From positions 411,886 through 475,885 of the forward strand of contig SWDM01000016.1 in NCBI GenBank assembly GCA_005116835.1: a stretch of 64,000 nt of DNA, written 5' to 3'. The position numbers were made by a program, and so were the translations under genes. The notes beneath the pieces were generated by a model. That model worked only from the letters and a program-made list of their open reading frames with translations. It did not search any database and had not been told where the DNA came from. Positions 56,268-64,000 of the stretch are shown here, piece by piece. Position 1 is the stretch's first letter, and each line of letters starts with the position of its first letter. This DNA is from Nitrospira sp. (GTDB taxonomy: Bacteria; Nitrospirota; Nitrospiria; Nitrospirales; Nitrospiraceae).

Positions 56268-56744
56268 TTAAAACGTGACAACGCGACGCGCTTCAGCGAT
56301 CGAGTCGAACCCGAGGACGACTGTCCGCTCAGAACGCGAATCGCCTACCACGATCGTCACTCCCTGTTCGGTCACTTCCATCAGCACACCAGCCAGACGC
56401 CACTGCCCATCGATCGGCTGCCTGAGCTTCACGCTCACTGGCTTCCCTACTGCCCGGCGATAATCCTGAATCCGTTTGAAGGCCCGATCCAGACCAGGTG
56501 AGGAGACTTCCAGCGTATAGGCGTGAGGAAAAGGGTCAGCCACATCGAGGGCCGGACCGATTGCGAGATGTGCGCGCCCGCAATCTTCTACAGTAACACC
56601 GCCCGGCTTATCGATATACACCCGAACGACTGAACGCGCGCCCTGCCCCACACACACGACCTCGGCCAATTCTAAGCCCAATGCCCAGAGGATGGGCGAT
56701 ACCGCCTCGCTGATGCGATCGACGACTGGTCGGGACTCCTTCAC
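56268..56744 (-). CDS. rimP: Ribosome maturation factor RimP
   Basis: A 158-residue protein if read from the GTG at 56744 (MKESRPVVDRISEAVSPILW), which has AGGGG 5 bases upstream and gives the usual RimP length. The frame is open to 56837, but that part overlaps a terminator at 56793-56815, which argues against it. GLELAEVVCVG, VRVYIDKPGGVTVEDCGRAH and TLEVSSPGLDRAFK are the family motifs. It is needed for late 30S assembly and is followed by nusA. Confidence 0.92.
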   Translation of the reverse strand: MKESRPVVDRISEAVSPILWALGLELAEVVCVGQGARSVVRVYIDKPGGVTVEDCGRAHLAIGPALDVADPFPHAYTLEVSSPGLDRAFKRIQDYRRAVGKPVSVKLRQPIDGQWRLAGVLMEVTEQGVTIVVGDSRSERTVVLGFDSIAEARRVVTF

Positions 56745-56792
56745 CGACACCCCTAGCCCCGTTTCTTTGGGTGGCCCATTCAAGAGATCAAA

Positions 56793-56815
56793 CAAAAAAG
56801 TGGGCCTGAGCCCAC
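56793..56815 (-). terminator. Rho-independent terminator after dat
   Basis: On the minus strand a 6-bp stem GTGGGC/GCCCAC with a 4-base loop is followed by TTTTTT. It lies 45 bp after the stop of the gene at 56861-57700, and separates it from rimP. Confidence 0.85.
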
Positions 56816-56860
56816 TCCAGTCCGGGGACCATAGCATGGCATCTATGCCAAAGCAAGGGG

Positions 56861-57700
56861 CTACCCGACCCGATTCGTGAAGCTCGCAGCAAGCCGTCGG
56901 GTAATCGGGCCTGGCTGTCCGTCTCCGATGACTTTCCCATCTATTCGGACGACACCCAAGACCTCGACGGTGGTCCCTGTGAGAAACACTTCGTCGGCTT
57001 GATAGAGATCCGCCAGGGAAACGAAACGCTCCAGGATCGGTAGGCCCTCGGTCAGCGCCAGGTCCAATACGACAGCCCTCGTGACTCCCGACAGAATGCG
57101 CGGACCCTCGGGCGCTGTCACCACCGTTCCTCTTTGAACGACCATCACGTTACTGATGGCTCCTTCAGTGACAGATCCATCATTGACCAAAATAGCCTCA
57201 AAGACCCGAGCCTGTTTCACTTGTTGTCGCGCAAGCACGTTGGCCAACAAATTCACGCTCTTGATATCGCAGCGGCCCCAGCGAATGTCCTCAGTCGTCA
57301 TCGCGTTCACGCCGGTCGCTTGCACCGACCGGTCGAGCGGATGGAACTCGCGAATCGTCATGACAACCGTGGGTGTCGCGTCATCGGCGTAGGCATGATC
57401 GCGAGGGGCGACCCCTCTGGTGATCTGAAGATAGATTTTAGATTCGGGATAGGCGGCCCGCTCAATCCCTTCCAAGATATGGCGAGTCCACTCAACGCGA
57501 GAATAGGGCTGCGACAGATCGAGCGCCGCAGTGCTCCGATCCAGCCGGGCCAGATGGGCATCGAGTGAGAACGGACGCCCCCTATATGTGCGGATCACTT
57601 CGTAGACACCGTCGCCAAACTGAAAGCCTCGATCTTCAATCGACACCTTGGCCTCGTCCAGCGGGACGAAGGATCCGTTTAAGAAGGCTATATTCGGCAC
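56861..57700 (-). CDS. dat: D-amino acid aminotransferase (class IV)
   Basis: A 279-residue PLP fold-IV aminotransferase. The N-terminal MPNIAFLNGSFVPLDEAKVS and FQFGDGVYEVIRTYRGRPF are of the Dat type; the PLP lysine is in CDIKSVNLLANVLARQQ and the C-terminal LTGTTVEVLGVVRIDG is conserved. It makes D-Ala and D-Glu from the keto acids for peptidoglycan; 4-amino-4-deoxychorismate lyase or IlvE is the less likely alternative. The start is GTG at 57700 with GGAG 6 bases upstream. Confidence 0.88.
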   Translation of the reverse strand: MPNIAFLNGSFVPLDEAKVSIEDRGFQFGDGVYEVIRTYRGRPFSLDAHLARLDRSTAALDLSQPYSRVEWTRHILEGIERAAYPESKIYLQITRGVAPRDHAYADDATPTVVMTIREFHPLDRSVQATGVNAMTTEDIRWGRCDIKSVNLLANVLARQQVKQARVFEAILVNDGSVTEGAISNVMVVQRGTVVTAPEGPRILSGVTRAVVLDLALTEGLPILERFVSLADLYQADEVFLTGTTVEVLGVVRIDGKVIGDGQPGPITRRLAASFTNRVG

Positions 57701-57711
57701 GACTCACTCCT

Positions 57712-58056
57712 CTAAGACGAGGCAGCAGAGGCCGTCACGTCGAAAACGCGCCGGTCTTCGGCAGTGAATTTCCACCCCATGCGTTTTTCAAACAGTACCC
57801 GGTGGGTTCCCGGCTTCACCGCTTTGAACTCGAACGTCCGTTGCCCATTATCGACCGCATTATTCCCTGCGACGCGAAAGTAATCGTCGGCCAGCAACAC
57901 CAGCCCGGCGGGATCATAGGTCGGAACCCACAACTCACCTCTGGTCCGATCTTCCCAGAGATGAATCTGTATGGGATGCTCAAGGGTCGCCTCAATGACC
58001 TTGACCCCGTCCGAATGGCCGGCGCCACCGTGATCGTGACTCGATGTCGTATTCAT
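57712..58056 (-). CDS. Chagasin-family (I42-like) protease inhibitor domain protein
   Basis: A 114-residue protein. The I42 pattern can be followed: PIQIHLWEDRTRGELWVPTY corresponds to the N-P-T-T-G-Y-x-W loop region (degenerate), then RTFEFKAVKPGTHRVLFEKR corresponds to the conserved F-x-A-x-x-P-G end and MGWKF to the R-P-W-E region. It has a His-rich start (SSHDHGGAGHSDG) and no signal peptide, which is unusual for this mostly exported family. The start is ATG at 58056. It lies between the Rieske gene (46 bp upstream) and dat (11 bp downstream). The assignment is an inference from motif pattern. Confidence 0.6.
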   Translation of the reverse strand: MNTTSSHDHGGAGHSDGVKVIEATLEHPIQIHLWEDRTRGELWVPTYDPAGLVLLADDYFRVAGNNAVDNGQRTFEFKAVKPGTHRVLFEKRMGWKFTAEDRRVFDVTASAASS

Positions 58057-58102
58057 GGTCTATTATACGTAGCGCCCCAGCGGATTCAATGGTCCGATCA
58101 TG

Positions 58103-58423
58103 TTATGGTTTCCGCCGAGGCCCGACAAAAATTTCCGCGCCTTCCACTTGAACATGATAACTCCCAACGCAATAGCCACCCCCATCCGTCCCTTGCCCGT
58201 TGCGCACGTCGAATGCCAGATCGTGCCACGGACAGGCCACGACAAAGCCCTTCACCCGCCCCTCGCATAAAGGACCGCCTTCATGTGGACATAGATTGTG
58301 GATAGCGAAATAGGCTCCATCGATGTTGAAGAGCGCGATCTCTCGATTGTTCACCATGATGGCTTTCGATTTCCCGGGCGGTAACTCAGCAGCCGGACCG
58401 ACGGATTGATACCCCTCTAGCAT
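58103..58423 (-). CDS. Rieske [2Fe-2S] ferredoxin-like protein
   Basis: A 106-residue soluble protein with the two Rieske halves: CPHEGGPLCEGRVKGFVVAC then PWHDLAFDVRNG, giving the Cys-His and Cys-His ligand pairs of a [2Fe-2S] centre. It has no membrane anchor, as in dioxygenase-type or NirD-like ferredoxins. Which oxidoreductase it serves is not visible in this window. Confidence 0.9.
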   Translation of the reverse strand: MLEGYQSVGPAAELPPGKSKAIMVNNREIALFNIDGAYFAIHNLCPHEGGPLCEGRVKGFVVACPWHDLAFDVRNGQGTDGGGYCVGSYHVQVEGAEIFVGPRRKP

Positions 58424-58469
58424 GATGTACTCGCTCCTCCCTTCATGCTGTTCATGAACCCAATAGGCC

Positions 58470-58970
58470 CTACATCCGAAGCGTATACTTCAACTCCACC
58501 CCTACAGTAATTCCTTCCCGCTTGATAAAACCCGCTTCCGTTTGAATTGCGTAACGGACCGCTTCGGGAGAAGAACTGTACTTCGGGCAATCGTCTTCCA
58601 GGCAGGGGGCGACATTTTCCTTGAGTCCCACAATATGATGGCTTTCATCGACCCATATCATATCCACGGGAAACCGGTACGCCTTTGTCCAGAGATGATT
58701 CTGGCCGGTCGTCTCGAAGATATATAGCAATCCGCCGTTCGCAGGCAAGGTCTCTCGAAAGGCAAGACCGACGAGCAGTTTCTCCGGTGTATCGGCCACC
58801 TCTGCTTCAATCTCACGGCCGTTCGGAAAAGAGACCACGATGATGGTCTCCTCCTTTCGATCGATCAGAAAAAACGACGCGCTCATCAGGAAAATGGCCA
58901 TGAGCGCGAGCGTGACGATGCGCTTCTTTTTCTGTCCTCGATCAGTCACCGGTACGGCAGCCATAGACAT
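58470..58970 (-). CDS. DUF192 membrane-anchored protein
   Basis: A 166-residue protein read from ATG 58970 (MSMAAVPVTDRGQKKKRIVT). One helix (LALMAIFLMSASFFLI) anchors it, and the DUF192 domain follows: EVADTPEKLLVGLAFRETLP, GGLLYIFETT, FPVDMIWVDESHHIV and PEAVRYAIQTEAGFIKREGI. DUF192 proteins are exported and have no proven function. The open frame continues to 59105 but the longer N-terminus looks non-coding. Confidence 0.85.
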   Translation of the reverse strand: MSMAAVPVTDRGQKKKRIVTLALMAIFLMSASFFLIDRKEETIIVVSFPNGREIEAEVADTPEKLLVGLAFRETLPANGGLLYIFETTGQNHLWTKAYRFPVDMIWVDESHHIVGLKENVAPCLEDDCPKYSSSPEAVRYAIQTEAGFIKREGITVGVELKYTLRM

Positions 58971-59177
58971 TCCATCATCACAACCTGCCATGCCACACTG
59001 AGCCCAAATGCCTATAAATACAGGAGATCTAGGCCTTCTGGGTAAGCATCGTTCTGTTGACTTGGAAAAGAGCGGCAGATTAGAATGGCGCTCACGTCGC
59101 GACATTCATAATGGTCGTGACGGGGTGAACTTGTCAACCGTGTGTGTCTCTATTGTAGTGAGAAGGAGGCGAGGGTC

Positions 59178-59525
59178 ATGGCGTTGCTGATTACCGATGA
59201 GTGTATCTCTTGTGGAGCCTGCCTGCCAGAATGTCCGAACGAGGCGATTTTTGAAACCCGCAGCGACGCGGAAACGAAGGGCCATCATGTGGGCGATGGC
59301 CAGGGAGTCGGCGATAGTATTTACGTGATTACACACGAGCGCTGCACCGAGTGCGTCGGACACTTCGACGAACCTCAGTGTTCCGCTGTCTGTCCGGTCG
59401 ATAATTGCTGTATAGCTGACCCGTTGTATCCGGAAACAACGGAGGTTCTGCTCGCGAGGGCAAATGCGCTCAATCCGGATAAGGCGATTGATCCGGCAAA
59501 AGTCTGGAGCGGTGTGCGCAATTAA
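59178..59525 (+). CDS. YfhL-like 2[4Fe-4S] ferredoxin
   Basis: A 115-residue ferredoxin. The first cluster motif is ECISCGACLPECPNEAIFET (C-x2-C-x2-C-x3-C). The second is HERCTECVGHFDEPQCSAVC followed by PVDNCCIAD, with the x8 loop typical of the YfhL type. Between them lies GHHVGDGQGVGDSIY. The C-terminal tail (TTEVLLARANALNPDKAIDP) is longer than usual. The start at ATG 59178 has AGGAGG upstream. A strong hairpin follows at 59548. Confidence 0.92.
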   Translation: MALLITDECISCGACLPECPNEAIFETRSDAETKGHHVGDGQGVGDSIYVITHERCTECVGHFDEPQCSAVCPVDNCCIADPLYPETTEVLLARANALNPDKAIDPAKVWSGVRN

Positions 59526-59547
59526 TCATCGTTTCCCGTTCAGCGAC

Positions 59548-59590
59548 GAAGGCCCTGCTCTTCTCACGAGAAGCAGGGCCTTCCTGTTTC
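59548..59590 (+). terminator. Hairpin terminator after the ferredoxin
   Basis: GAAGGCCCTGCT (59548-59559) pairs perfectly with AGCAGGGCCTTC (59572-59583), followed by CTGTTTCTC. The T-run is short, so termination may be partial. Confidence 0.7.
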
Positions 59591-59592
59591 TC

Positions 59593-59756
59593 GCAGGATG
59601 CTCAAAAAGGCCATCCTCGTTCTTCGTGAAATGTGAAACGTAAAAGGTGAAAGGTTTCAGAGGAAGAATCTTCGGCACTGCTACGTTTCACCTTTTACTT
59701 TTTACGTCTCACGCCTAACAATCTTCGTATGCCGGCGGACGGTTTCAGCATCCTGT
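59593..59756. repeat. MITE-like element with nested 31-bp inverted repeats
   Basis: Outer ends: gcaggatgctcaaaaaggcc (59593-59612) and ggacggtttcagcatcctg (59737-59755), related to the repeats at 44751 and 51999. Inside, 59625-59655 and 59683-59713 are 31-base inverted repeats with five mismatches, built from tgaaacgtaaaaggtgaaa. It fills the gap between the ferredoxin and the cupredoxin gene. Confidence 0.7.
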
Positions 59757-59758
59757 TA

Positions 59759-59801
59759 CAAAACGATACGGCCCTCTCCGCGACACCGCGGGGAGGGCCG
59801 T
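59759..59801 (-). terminator. Rho-independent terminator after the cupredoxin gene
   Basis: On the minus strand ACGGCCCTCCCCGCG pairs with CGCGGAGAGGGCCGT around GTGT, followed by ATCGTTTTG. It begins 25 bp after the stop at 59827. Confidence 0.85.
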
Positions 59802-59826
59802 GATCGCTCACATCTCAGTGCAGCTA

Positions 59827-60306
59827 TTACTTGATCATCAGAATCTTGCCGCCGACATGTCCCGGATGCAAGTGGCAACGATAGGTCAGCGTGTTCCCCT
59901 GCGTCGCATAGAACATATCGCTGGTTGGAATACCGATATATTTTGTTTCCCCAGGCTTCAACACCACCTGTGCCTTCATGACGGTCGGGGCCCCGGAGTT
60001 CGTCGCATCGGTCATCTCAAATCCATGGTCGGCCGTGGCTTTGTTCGTCACTTTGAGCAAGACGGGCCGACCAGGCCGAACTTTAAAATCGAGGATGGTG
60101 ATAGGCGGATACCACGTCTTGAGATCTCCGATCTCAATCGCAAACAGGGAAGCATCGACATCCAATTCTTTGAACGACTGACCCACAACTGATCCAGTCT
60201 CTAAATCTCCGATTTCCACTCCGCCTGCCTGGAGCGCAAATGCTGTCGATGCCCCAGCCACGGCTATCACAAGGCCGAAGAAAATCCCCAACACCGTCTT
60301 GCCCAT
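59827..60306 (-). CDS. Cupredoxin-domain exported protein
   Basis: A 159-residue protein with a Sec signal (MGKTVLGIFFGLVIAVAGAS, cut near FALQ). The mature part has a plastocyanin-like fold: VRPGRPVLLKVTNKATADHG, the copper His of DHGFEMT, and the C-terminal loop YRCHLHPGHVGGKILMIK with the Cys and His ligands. It has all the ligands of a type 1 copper centre, though a distant relative with a different metal cannot be excluded. It may carry electrons in the periplasm. AAGGAGG precedes the ATG. The two neighbours are transcribed separately. Confidence 0.85.
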   Translation of the reverse strand: MGKTVLGIFFGLVIAVAGASTAFALQAGGVEIGDLETGSVVGQSFKELDVDASLFAIEIGDLKTWYPPITILDFKVRPGRPVLLKVTNKATADHGFEMTDATNSGAPTVMKAQVVLKPGETKYIGIPTSDMFYATQGNTLTYRCHLHPGHVGGKILMIK

Positions 60307-60549
60307 GACCTACCTCCTTAATAATAAGAAGAAGAGATGCGATTAGGCCGATGAATAACTCCGCCAAACCCACATTTCCCTAAGTCTATCTCACCGTACC
60401 GAAACAATTCCGTGCTCTACGAGTGCAACCTTATAAATAGCACTGCGATGAAATCGGAAGCAAGAACGTTATACCATATCTTTCCCTGAACCGGACTCAT
60501 CCGAAATCCTCGTCTCGATAAGCTGCTGTCAATTCCTTCAATGGTTTAC

Positions 60550-62106
60550 CTACTCAAGCCGCGTCTCTTGCGCCCTGGATCCGATCAAGAGATCGTACGG
60601 CGCATAGTTATCGGATAACACGACACCTGCCTCCCATGGTCGTGTTCGTTGTCCTGCCAACAAGGCAAGGGCTTCGAACGGGAGACGCTGCTGCTCAACC
60701 AATCTGTTCACATGGGCTGTGATGGTAGATCGTGTCTGTCCTTCGAGCGGCCGGCCGGCAAAAAAAATCAGATTCTCCGATCGCGCTTGAGGCGAGTTCC
60801 ACGGTCCCTTGACTGCAAAGGACTCGATGAGGGGAAAGGATTGGCTCATCGTTTGCACGACCGCATTGGCCCGTAACAGGTCTCCCCCCTCGCCCGACGA
60901 GGCCAAATTTACCGCCAGGATCCCGTCCGGCGCAAGATGGGCGCGCAGCTCCGCAAAGAACTCCACCGTGGTCAGGTGAAACGGAATCATGTGCCGGGCA
61001 AATGCATCCACCCAGATCAGATCGTACGTCTGTCCGGTAGAATTCAAAAAAGCCCTTGCGTCACGTACATACACATGATGCTGGGGAGGCGGTCGATAGG
61101 AAAAATAGTCTTCGGCCATACGGACGACCACAGGGTCGAATTCCACCACGTCCAGTTCGAGTTCCGGCCATCGATGGGCGAGCCACTTCGCCAACGATCC
61201 CCCTCCATGACCGAGTATCAGGCCCCGCTTTGGCTCGGCCACCAAGGCCAACGATGCAACCATCAGTTGGCTATAGGGAAGAAATAAGGCGATCGGATCG
61301 GCCCTCCACATGACCGCATGGAAAGTCCGATCCAGGACGAGGTAACGAAAAAGATCGTCATCGCGAATTCGTACCTGTTGATACGGACTGTCTTCCTGGT
61401 AGACCGGCGCCTTCAACCTCTGGATCGGAAACCAAGCACCAGCCCCCAGGCCTGCCATGCATAAGACGAGTAGGCCAATCGCCAACGGCCGCACGGCCGT
61501 CCTACCGATCAACCACCAGATGCCAAGCCCCACTTGAATAGCGCCAAGCCAGGCGATAAGCGCCTGGCTGCCGATCCAGGATAGAAAGAAAAATGCCGTT
61601 CCCCAGGTTCCTAACAAGCTCCCCATCGTCGAGAGCGCGATCATCCGTCCGGTATGGCGGCCGAAATACTCGAGGTCCGACACAGCCAATCGCAACATGG
61701 CCGGCAGCACACCGCTCAACCCGAAGGCCGGCGGACCCAGGAGCAGCGCCGCTGCGATGCAGGGACCCCACCGAGGATCCTCAACGACTCCCGCCACCTT
61801 AAAGAGCACCGGCTGGCTCAGCCACGCGACAAGAAAGGTCCAGGCTCCGGAGAACAGCAACAGGCCTGCCAGCGCCTGCGCGCCTGGGTACCGGTCGGAA
61901 ACCCAGCCGCCAAACGCGTACCCACTGCTCATGGCGGCGAGAATGACTCCGATCAATGCGCCCCACACGAACAGCGAGTTACCGAAAACCGGCGCTAAGA
62001 GCCGGCTTCCCAAAATCTCAAGCGCCATGACCACCGCGCCGGTCACCAATGCCGTGATCAAAAGGAACCATTGAGGGGGATGGGCCGACCGGTTCACACC
62101 ACTCAT
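60550..62106 (-). CDS. Spermidine-synthase-like membrane protein
   Basis: A 518-residue protein read from ATG 62106 (MSGVNRSAHPPQWFLLITAL). The first half has about eight transmembrane helices (for example LFVWGALIGVILAAMSSGYA, GAWTFLVAW); the second half is a spermidine-synthase-like methyltransferase fold with the SAM/dcSAM motifs LILGHGGGSLAKWLAHRWPE, DVVEFDPVVVRMAEDYFSYR and DLIWVDAFARHMIPFH. Such fusions (SpeE-like with a membrane domain) are widespread but their substrate is not known. Upstream in-frame extension to 62292 looks non-coding. No polyamine pathway gene is beside it. Confidence 0.85.
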   Translation of the reverse strand: MSGVNRSAHPPQWFLLITALVTGAVVMALEILGSRLLAPVFGNSLFVWGALIGVILAAMSSGYAFGGWVSDRYPGAQALAGLLLFSGAWTFLVAWLSQPVLFKVAGVVEDPRWGPCIAAALLLGPPAFGLSGVLPAMLRLAVSDLEYFGRHTGRMIALSTMGSLLGTWGTAFFFLSWIGSQALIAWLGAIQVGLGIWWLIGRTAVRPLAIGLLVLCMAGLGAGAWFPIQRLKAPVYQEDSPYQQVRIRDDDLFRYLVLDRTFHAVMWRADPIALFLPYSQLMVASLALVAEPKRGLILGHGGGSLAKWLAHRWPELELDVVEFDPVVVRMAEDYFSYRPPPQHHVYVRDARAFLNSTGQTYDLIWVDAFARHMIPFHLTTVEFFAELRAHLAPDGILAVNLASSGEGGDLLRANAVVQTMSQSFPLIESFAVKGPWNSPQARSENLIFFAGRPLEGQTRSTITAHVNRLVEQQRLPFEALALLAGQRTRPWEAGVVLSDNYAPYDLLIGSRAQETRLE

Positions 62107-62164
62107 GCCGGAACATGACCGGGGGCAACGAGACGATCCCCAATTGCCCCGCAAGCCGGCATGA

Positions 62165-62575
62165 TTACAGACCGCCCCAGTTTTTGAAGTAGCGTAAGAG
62201 GTCGCGAACGGAGATGATCCCGACGACCTGTCCCTCCTCGGTGATCGCAAGATGGCGAATCCCATGTTCCGCCATCTTATCGCTCGCCTCATGGGCCGAT
62301 CTCGCGCTATCGATCGATAGTAGGGGGCTGCTCATGACGGCGCGGACTAATGTCTCCTGCGTGGAACAGGATTCGGCCATCCCTTTGCGAACCAAATCCG
62401 ACTCGCTGACGATACCGCTGTAGCGACCGGCTTCTTGCACCAACAATGCGCCGACCCTGGCGTCGCGCATCTGCTTGGCCGCCTCCAACAACGTGGTATC
62501 CGGACTGATGGTGCGCATAGTCCGTCGCATCATCACGGCAAGAGGTCGCTGGGGAGGTCTGCTCTGAATTGCCAT
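62165..62575 (-). CDS. CBS-domain pair protein
   Basis: A 136-residue protein composed of two CBS domains: MRTISPDTTLLEAAKQMRDA with VGALLVQEAGRYSGIVSESD LVRKG, then SSPLLSIDSARSAHEASDKM with HGIRHLAITEEGQVVGIISV RDLLRYF. Such stand-alone pairs bind adenosyl nucleotides and act as sensors. The partner is unknown. The ATG at 62575 has GGGGAGG 13-20 bases upstream. Confidence 0.92.
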   Translation of the reverse strand: MAIQSRPPQRPLAVMMRRTMRTISPDTTLLEAAKQMRDARVGALLVQEAGRYSGIVSESDLVRKGMAESCSTQETLVRAVMSSPLLSIDSARSAHEASDKMAEHGIRHLAITEEGQVVGIISVRDLLRYFKNWGGL

Positions 62576-62683
62576 ATGCAGGATCCATCAAAATAGAGGA
62601 AGCAAATAGTACCCACCCCTCACGCACCTGTCAACGAACGGCCCAAGCCATTTGCCCTGTGCATATGGCTATGCATAACTTCG

Positions 62684-62712
62684 TTGCTCGTCCTCGACAC
62701 CATTGCTATACT
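62684..62712 (+). promoter_or_regulatory. Candidate sigma-70 promoter of ugd
   Basis: TTGCTC (62684-62689) and TATACT (62707-62712) are 17 bases apart, 38 bases before the ATG at 62751. The gap between the CBS gene and ugd is otherwise empty. Confidence 0.55.
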
Positions 62713-62750
62713 CGGCCCAGACCATTGGTTATCCAGGAGCAGAGAAAGCC

Positions 62751-64000
62751 ATGCATATCAGCGTAATTGGAACCGGCTATGTCGGCTTAGTCACCGGCGC
62801 CTGTTTTTCAGAGTTCGGCGTCAACGTGACCTGTATGGACACCGACGCCACACGGATCGCGAAACTGGAAAAGGGTGAGGTGCCCTTCTACGAGCCGGGA
62901 ATCACGGAACTCGTCGCCAAGGGAATCAGAGAACACCGGCTCAGCTTTACGACCGACATCGCCAAAGCCGTCGACAAAGCCCTTGTCATCTTCATCGCGG
63001 TCGGCACCCCACCCAAGCCAGACGGCTCCGCCGATCTGTCCTATGTGGAAGAAGTCGGCCGCGGCATCGCCAAACACATGACCGGGTACAAGGTCATCGT
63101 CACCAAATCAACCGTCCCGGTGGGCACGGGGGAAAAGTTGCGCGAGGTGATTACCGCCCATCAATCGGGTACATTCCGGTTCGACATTGTCTCCAACCCG
63201 GAGTTTCTGCGGGAAGGATCCGCCATCGAAGACTTTTTGCGGCCGAATCGGGTGGTCATCGGCGCCGACAGCGATCAGGCCGTAGCAATCATGAAAGATC
63301 TCTACCGACCGTTGTATCTGATCGAAACGCCATTCGTCGTGACCGACATTCCCACGGCCGAGATGATCAAATATGCGTCCAACGCCTTCCTGGCGACAAA
63401 AATATCGTTTATCAACGAAATCGCGACCGTCTGCGAGAAGGTGGGCGCCAACGTGCAAATGGTGGCGAAGGGGATGGGGCTCGATAACCGGATCGGCTCG
63501 AAGTTTCTCCACGCAGGACCGGGATTCGGGGGGTCGTGCTTTCCCAAAGACCTGGCGGCGCTCGTCCAGACCGGAGAGCGAGTCGGCTATCCCATGCAGA
63601 TCGCCAGCGCCGCCGCCCTCATAAACGAACAACAACGGGGCCGGATGATTGACAAGATCACGAAAGAGGTCGGAGGACTCAAGGGCAAGACGTTTGCGAT
63701 GCTGGGCCTCTCCTTCAAACCCAATACGAACGACCTGCGGGATGCGCCGGCCCTCGCCATCGCGCAAGCACTCATGAAGCAGGGCGCCACGGTGCGCGCC
63801 TACGATCCCGCCGCGCTGGCGGAAGCCTGTCAAATCCTGCCGGGCCTCGTGCCCTGCCAAGACGCCTATGACACAGCCCAGGGCGCCGACGCGCTGATCC
63901 TCATGACCGAATGGAACCAGTTCCGCACGCTCGATTTCGACCGACTGAAAACTCTCTTGCGCCAGCCCCTCTTCTTCGACCTACGCAACGTCTATGAGCC
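62751..64000 (+). CDS. ugd: UDP-glucose 6-dehydrogenase (3' end outside window)
   Basis: About 416 residues are visible. The N-terminal Rossmann motif is MHISVIGTGYVGLVTGACFS; then FIAVGTPPKPDGSADLSYV, TKSTVPVGTGEKLREV and NPEFLREGSAIEDFLRPNRV. The catalytic Cys is in GPGFGGSCFPKDLAAL, and GLSFKPNTNDLRDAPALAI and LMTEWNQFR of the C-terminal domain follow. It oxidises UDP-glucose to UDP-glucuronate for surface polysaccharides. The frame is open to the window edge; only a short C-terminal part should be missing. Confidence 0.96.
   Translation, partial: MHISVIGTGYVGLVTGACFSEFGVNVTCMDTDATRIAKLEKGEVPFYEPGITELVAKGIREHRLSFTTDIAKAVDKALVIFIAVGTPPKPDGSADLSYVEEVGRGIAKHMTGYKVIVTKSTVPVGTGEKLREVITAHQSGTFRFDIVSNPEFLREGSAIEDFLRPNRVVIGADSDQAVAIMKDLYRPLYLIETPFVVTDIPTAEMIKYASNAFLATKISFINEIATVCEKVGANVQMVAKGMGLDNRIGSKFLHAGPGFGGSCFPKDLAALVQTGERVGYPMQIASAAALINEQQRGRMIDKITKEVGGLKGKTFAMLGLSFKPNTNDLRDAPALAIAQALMKQGATVRAYDPAALAEACQILPGLVPCQDAYDTAQGADALILMTEWNQFRTLDFDRLKTLLRQPLFFDLRNVYE

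Overview
The window is about 64 kb of a GC-rich bacterial chromosome. Gene content and gene styles fit Nitrospirota, most likely the genus Nitrospira. This is an inference from the mix of type IV pilus genes, Nitrospira-like intergenic palindromes, citramalate synthase beside lysC, and lineage-restricted periplasmic proteins; no rRNA or nitrite-oxidation gene is present to confirm it.

Layout. 1-8006 (minus strand) is a type IV pilus region: a minor-pilin set cut by the window edge (pilW, pilV, fimT), the assembly ATPase pilB, a second complete minor-pilin set (fimT, pilV, pilW, pilX-like) and the prepilin peptidase pilD. 8162-13107 holds a small LuxR-type HTH protein, rlmB, cysS, a DedA protein, surE, tRNA-Pro(GGG), a MerR-type regulator and an IHF/HU protein. 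13246-21037 (minus) is a tight aspartate-family operon: alaC, hom, thrC, a phosphoglycerate-mutase-like proposed homoserine kinase, lysC and cimA. 21320-27330 (plus) is pdxJ, nnr, tsaE, a LapA-domain protein and mutS.

27357-45018 looks like a block of inserted DNA. It is bounded by two direct copies (93 bp, 89 identical) of the end of mutS, spaced 17,755 bp apart. It carries a type I secretion operon: a 3398-residue RTX/Ig-like protein, the HlyB-type ABC transporter, the HlyD-type adaptor, a lipoprotein, a WD40 lipoprotein and a small unknown protein. It also carries a DUF433/DUF5615 toxin-antitoxin-like pair. Genes at both ends are broken exactly at the repeat: a TolC-like gene at one end and a second DUF5615 gene at the other. 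The distal repeat also holds the intact terminator of the convergent gene at 45142.

45142-46388 holds two exported proteins of unknown function. 46708-57700 (minus) is a translation/RNA-processing cluster: dat, rimP, nusA, infB, a DUF503 gene, rbfA, truB, rpsO, pnp and an M16 peptidase. 57712-62575 holds an I42-type inhibitor, a Rieske protein, a DUF192 protein, a YfhL-like ferredoxin, a cupredoxin, a membrane spermidine-synthase-like protein and a CBS protein. The window ends inside ugd (UDP-glucose 6-dehydrogenase).

Short imperfect palindromes, apparently dispersed MITE-like repeats, occur at 12215, 44751, 50141, 51999 and 59593.
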